From assembly GCF_000566685.1 (NCBI RefSeq), contig NZ_AZQN01000004.1, positions 186,001-250,000 of the forward strand: a stretch of DNA of 64,000 nt, given 5' to 3'. This stretch comes from Dyadobacter tibetensis Y620-1. GTDB lineage: Bacteria; Bacteroidota; Bacteroidia; Cytophagales; Spirosomataceae. Position 1 is the first letter of the stretch, and the number at the start of each line of letters is the position of its first letter. Under the pieces are notes generated by a model. The model searched no databases, was not told the DNA's origin, and was given only the letters and a program-made list of their open reading frames with translations. Positions 61,845 to 64,000 of this stretch are shown piece after piece. Both the position numbers and the translations under genes were made by a program.

Positions 61845-63599
61845 TTATTTTAATGGATCAAACTGGCCCGCCGGCCATCCATTGGTTTGAAGTAGTTTAC
61901 TATTATTGACCAAAGCAGCAGGAGGCAGAGCGAAAAAATAATATTCCGGCAACCAATTTATGGCATACTTGGTATCCAACACGCGGGGCGCTAGATCGAA
62001 ATAGTTCAGGTAAGCCGAATCCAACGGTATGGATTCTCGGATAGCAGCAAAGGCACTGGCAGAAATCTTTCCGGTCTTCAGTTTTATATCCAACCCAGTT
62101 CTTCTTTTTCCATTCAACACCGTTTCAAACTTTTTCCAGCGGCGAAGATCCCAGAAGCGTTTTCCTTCGAATGCCAGCTCGACCTGTCTTTCCAGCATAA
62201 TTGCTTCAAACATCTGCGATCGCGACATATTGGGCTCCAGCCCATAAAGATTGTCAGGCCCTGGGAGTATTCCCGCCCTTTTTCGAAGCGCTGTTAGCTG
62301 CAGGTAAGCTTCTTCAAGACGGTTAATTCCACAAGCAGCCTCGGCCAGATTCAGCATCACTTCGGCATAGCGCATCTCAATCCAGTCTCCCCCACTGTTG
62401 GTAACTGCACCTGTAGCCAATTGAGGGTCGATGGCCTTACGGCAGTAAAACCCTGTACTGGTCGCCTTCTGCTCCACGGTTTTATTATCCACCAAGTAGG
62501 TCCACAGCCGATAACTGGGATTGGCATTGATATGCCAGGTGGTGCCATTGAAAGCGATAGTCTGCTCGAATCGGGGATCCCGATTTTTAAAGAAAAGCTT
62601 TTCATCATATCCCGACCCCGGCGCTGAAATACTCTTTCCATTTTTCATTGGAAAAGCCTGAACAAGCTCCCAAGTTGGCTGATTGCTCCCTCCCCCGGTA
62701 CCCAAATAGGATGGCCGGGTACTATTGTCCCATCCCTGATTCTTCTGAATCTGATCTCCTGTTTTATTATTATAACCCGTTACCCATACTGCTTCCGGAT
62801 TATTGGTTTCCTGAAACCATAATGCAGAAAAACTATTGTTCAATTTAAATCCGTTGGCAGACAAGAGCTCCAACGCTTGCTTATTGGCCTCGTAGGCCGC
62901 CTGCCATTTACCCGTTTCATCTTCGGGGTTAAACTGGGGACTTGCCAAAGTCAGCAATATCCGACCCTTATATCCTGCAGCAGCACCACTGGTAATTCTT
63001 CCCCAATCGCTTGAATTTGTCCAGGAACCTGGAAGGTTAGCAATTCCAAAATCAAGGTCCTGAACGATTTGTCGGAATGTTTCGGTAGTAGTATTTCTTG
63101 GCAAAGCCGCTTCATCCTTGGCCAGATCTCCAATGCCATCCAAAGGCTCCAGCACCAAGGGAACACCCCCATATAGGCGTACCAACTCAAAATATCGGTG
63201 CGCCCTGAAAAATAAAGCCTGAGCAATCAGTTCCTTCTGATAGCGCTTACTCAAAGAACCAGTGGGTAGTTTAAGTACAAATTGGTTAATGGAGCGTATC
63301 TTACCATAATTATTATTAGGGGCTACAGCGGTTCCAAAATCCGTCACGGTATTGGTCTGCACGGTTCCTTCGAAAAAACGCGTTTCACCCATTATTTCAT
63401 CGGTACATTTCAGGAAATCACCCGTTGGCCAGGTAGGCAGATTCTGGTCATACACATAATCGATATATGCCCTTGCGAGTAAACTATCATTGAATACCTG
63501 TTCTTCGTTGAAAGCGGTAAGGTCTGTTTTGTCCAGGACATTCTCACAGCCAGTGAGAACTAGCATAGACATGAATAAGGTAATATAGCAGGATCTCAT
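61845..63599 (-). CDS. RagB/SusD family nutrient-uptake outer-membrane lipoprotein (upstream unit)
   Basis: A 584-residue SusD-like lipoprotein with the lipobox VLTGC (Cys18). Family patterns include KELIAQALFFRAHRYFELVRLYGGVPLV, WIEMRYAEVMLNLAEAACGINRLEEAY and RQVELAFEGKRFWDLRRWKKFE. It is longer than the SusD of the downstream unit (470 residues), consistent with a different glycan fragment. It begins 11 bases after its SusC partner stops, indicating a coupled pair. Confidence 0.95.
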   Translation of the reverse strand: MRSCYITLFMSMLVLTGCENVLDKTDLTAFNEEQVFNDSLLARAYIDYVYDQNLPTWPTGDFLKCTDEIMGETRFFEGTVQTNTVTDFGTAVAPNNNYGKIRSINQFVLKLPTGSLSKRYQKELIAQALFFRAHRYFELVRLYGGVPLVLEPLDGIGDLAKDEAALPRNTTTETFRQIVQDLDFGIANLPGSWTNSSDWGRITSGAAAGYKGRILLTLASPQFNPEDETGKWQAAYEANKQALELLSANGFKLNNSFSALWFQETNNPEAVWVTGYNNKTGDQIQKNQGWDNSTRPSYLGTGGGSNQPTWELVQAFPMKNGKSISAPGSGYDEKLFFKNRDPRFEQTIAFNGTTWHINANPSYRLWTYLVDNKTVEQKATSTGFYCRKAIDPQLATGAVTNSGGDWIEMRYAEVMLNLAEAACGINRLEEAYLQLTALRKRAGILPGPDNLYGLEPNMSRSQMFEAIMLERQVELAFEGKRFWDLRRWKKFETVLNGKRRTGLDIKLKTGKISASAFAAIRESIPLDSAYLNYFDLAPRVLDTKYAINWLPEYYFFALPPAALVNNSKLLQTNGWPAGQFDPLK

Positions 63600-63610
63600 G
63601 TAGCTCAGTG

Positions 63611-64000
63611 TTAAAGTGTAAGGTTCAAACCCAAAGAAATTGTCCGTAGCACCGGATAGGTATTATAACTTCCGGAGGCATCTTTATAATCATAAGGATT
63701 ATAAAAATTAACTGGATTGATAGCGATCAGATTAATTTTAAGGGACGAAACTCCAATTTTCTGAGAGAAATTCTTCCCAAGAGAATAGGCGAGCTTAAAA
63801 CTTCTCATCCTGTAGGAAAAAGCATTTCTAAACCAAAAGGAGGATACCACGGAGTAGGTATCTTCATAAAAGGGATCGGGATAACGGGCATTGGGATTTT
63901 CAAGAGTAAAATGATCGGCCCAAAATACGGGTTTGGACAATTGATTGGTGGCTTTCTTACGCGCATCACCTTCTATAACTGCCTGCCCTCCAAAGGACCC
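63611..64000 (-). CDS. SusC/RagA TonB-linked transporter, C-terminal end (cut by window edge)
   Basis: An open frame of 129 codons runs from the right window edge to the stop at 63611. It ends in TISLGLNLTL, the aromatic/hydrophobic C-terminal strand of an outer-membrane barrel, and contains WFRNAFSYRMRSFKLAYSLG and VNFYNPYDYKDASGSY, typical of the last barrel strands of SusC proteins. Its position 11 bases upstream of a SusD gene confirms the assignment. The N-terminal plug, TonB box and promoter lie beyond the window. Confidence 0.9.
   Translation of the reverse strand, partial: GSFGGQAVIEGDARKKATNQLSKPVFWADHFTLENPNARYPDPFYEDTYSVVSSFWFRNAFSYRMRSFKLAYSLGKNFSQKIGVSSLKINLIAINPVNFYNPYDYKDASGSYNTYPVLRTISLGLNLTL

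Noticed and set aside
1-64000. CRISPR arrays, transposons, integrases, toxin-antitoxin or phage defence genes
   Set aside because: None were found when reading the protein and intergenic content; no spaced direct-repeat array is visible.

Overview
The window looks like a chromosomal segment of a member of the Bacteroidota, most likely an aerobic, glycan-degrading Cytophagales species (Dyadobacter/Spirosoma-like). The genus is a guess. Support comes from two SusC/SusD pairs, a CusA/CzcA pump fused to a TolC-like channel behind a DUF6660 protein, a GH3 and beta-lactamase-fold fusion, a choice-of-anchor A protein, weak or absent Shine-Dalgarno sites, and several TAnnTTTG-type (Bacteroidota) promoter candidates. 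I saw no rRNA, tRNA, CRISPR array, transposase or phage gene.

Region 1 (1-25468) is ordinary chromosome with mixed strands. In order it holds the N-terminal part of a secreted choice-of-anchor A protein that runs off the left edge, an AI-2E-type membrane protein, a lipoprotein, a sterol-desaturase-like hydroxylase, an agmatine deiminase, a membrane-anchored GH25 muramidase, an isopenicillin N synthase-like dioxygenase, a chromate transporter with an unusual structured leader, the GH3/beta-lactamase fusion, an M28 peptidase, a cytoplasmic trehalase, a PhzF protein, an EamA exporter, a LamG/OmpA protein, Pth, PyrR, a long secreted protein of unknown function, ArgS, a glutathione peroxidase and MenA.

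Region 2 (25469-36577) holds a large hybrid sensor kinase and then a heavy-metal efflux operon: DUF6660 protein, CzcA-TolC fusion, CzcB-like lipoprotein adaptor and a P1B ATPase with SPC and HEGST motifs. Strong stem-loops lie before and after the ATPase gene.

Region 3 (36578-64000) is a carbohydrate-use region. Three plus-strand genes come first: an anchored orphan protein, a PNPOx-fold protein and a GH30 enzyme. Two tandem minus-strand polysaccharide utilisation units follow. The upstream unit (64000 down to 50234) has SusC (partial), SusD, PL1 pectate lyase, DUF6298 beta-helix protein, MGH1-like hydrolase, BNR propeller, Tat-like TIM-barrel protein, DUF3826 protein and GH95. The downstream unit (49970 down to 41349) has its own promoter candidate, SusC, SusD, BNR propeller and GH127. 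A PL1 lyase together with GH95 (fucosidase/L-galactosidase) and GH127 (beta-L-arabinofuranosidase) points to a pectic or arabinogalactan-like plant glycan. No ECF sigma/anti-sigma or hybrid two-component regulator lies next to these units inside the window.

The most interesting non-coding signals are a pair of mutually exclusive hairpins at the stop codon of the downstream SusD gene, which look like a translation-coupled attenuator between the transporter and enzyme genes, and a compact three-way-junction RNA overlapping a 16-codon reading frame ahead of the chromate transporter. All calls come from reading the sequence; no database search was run.
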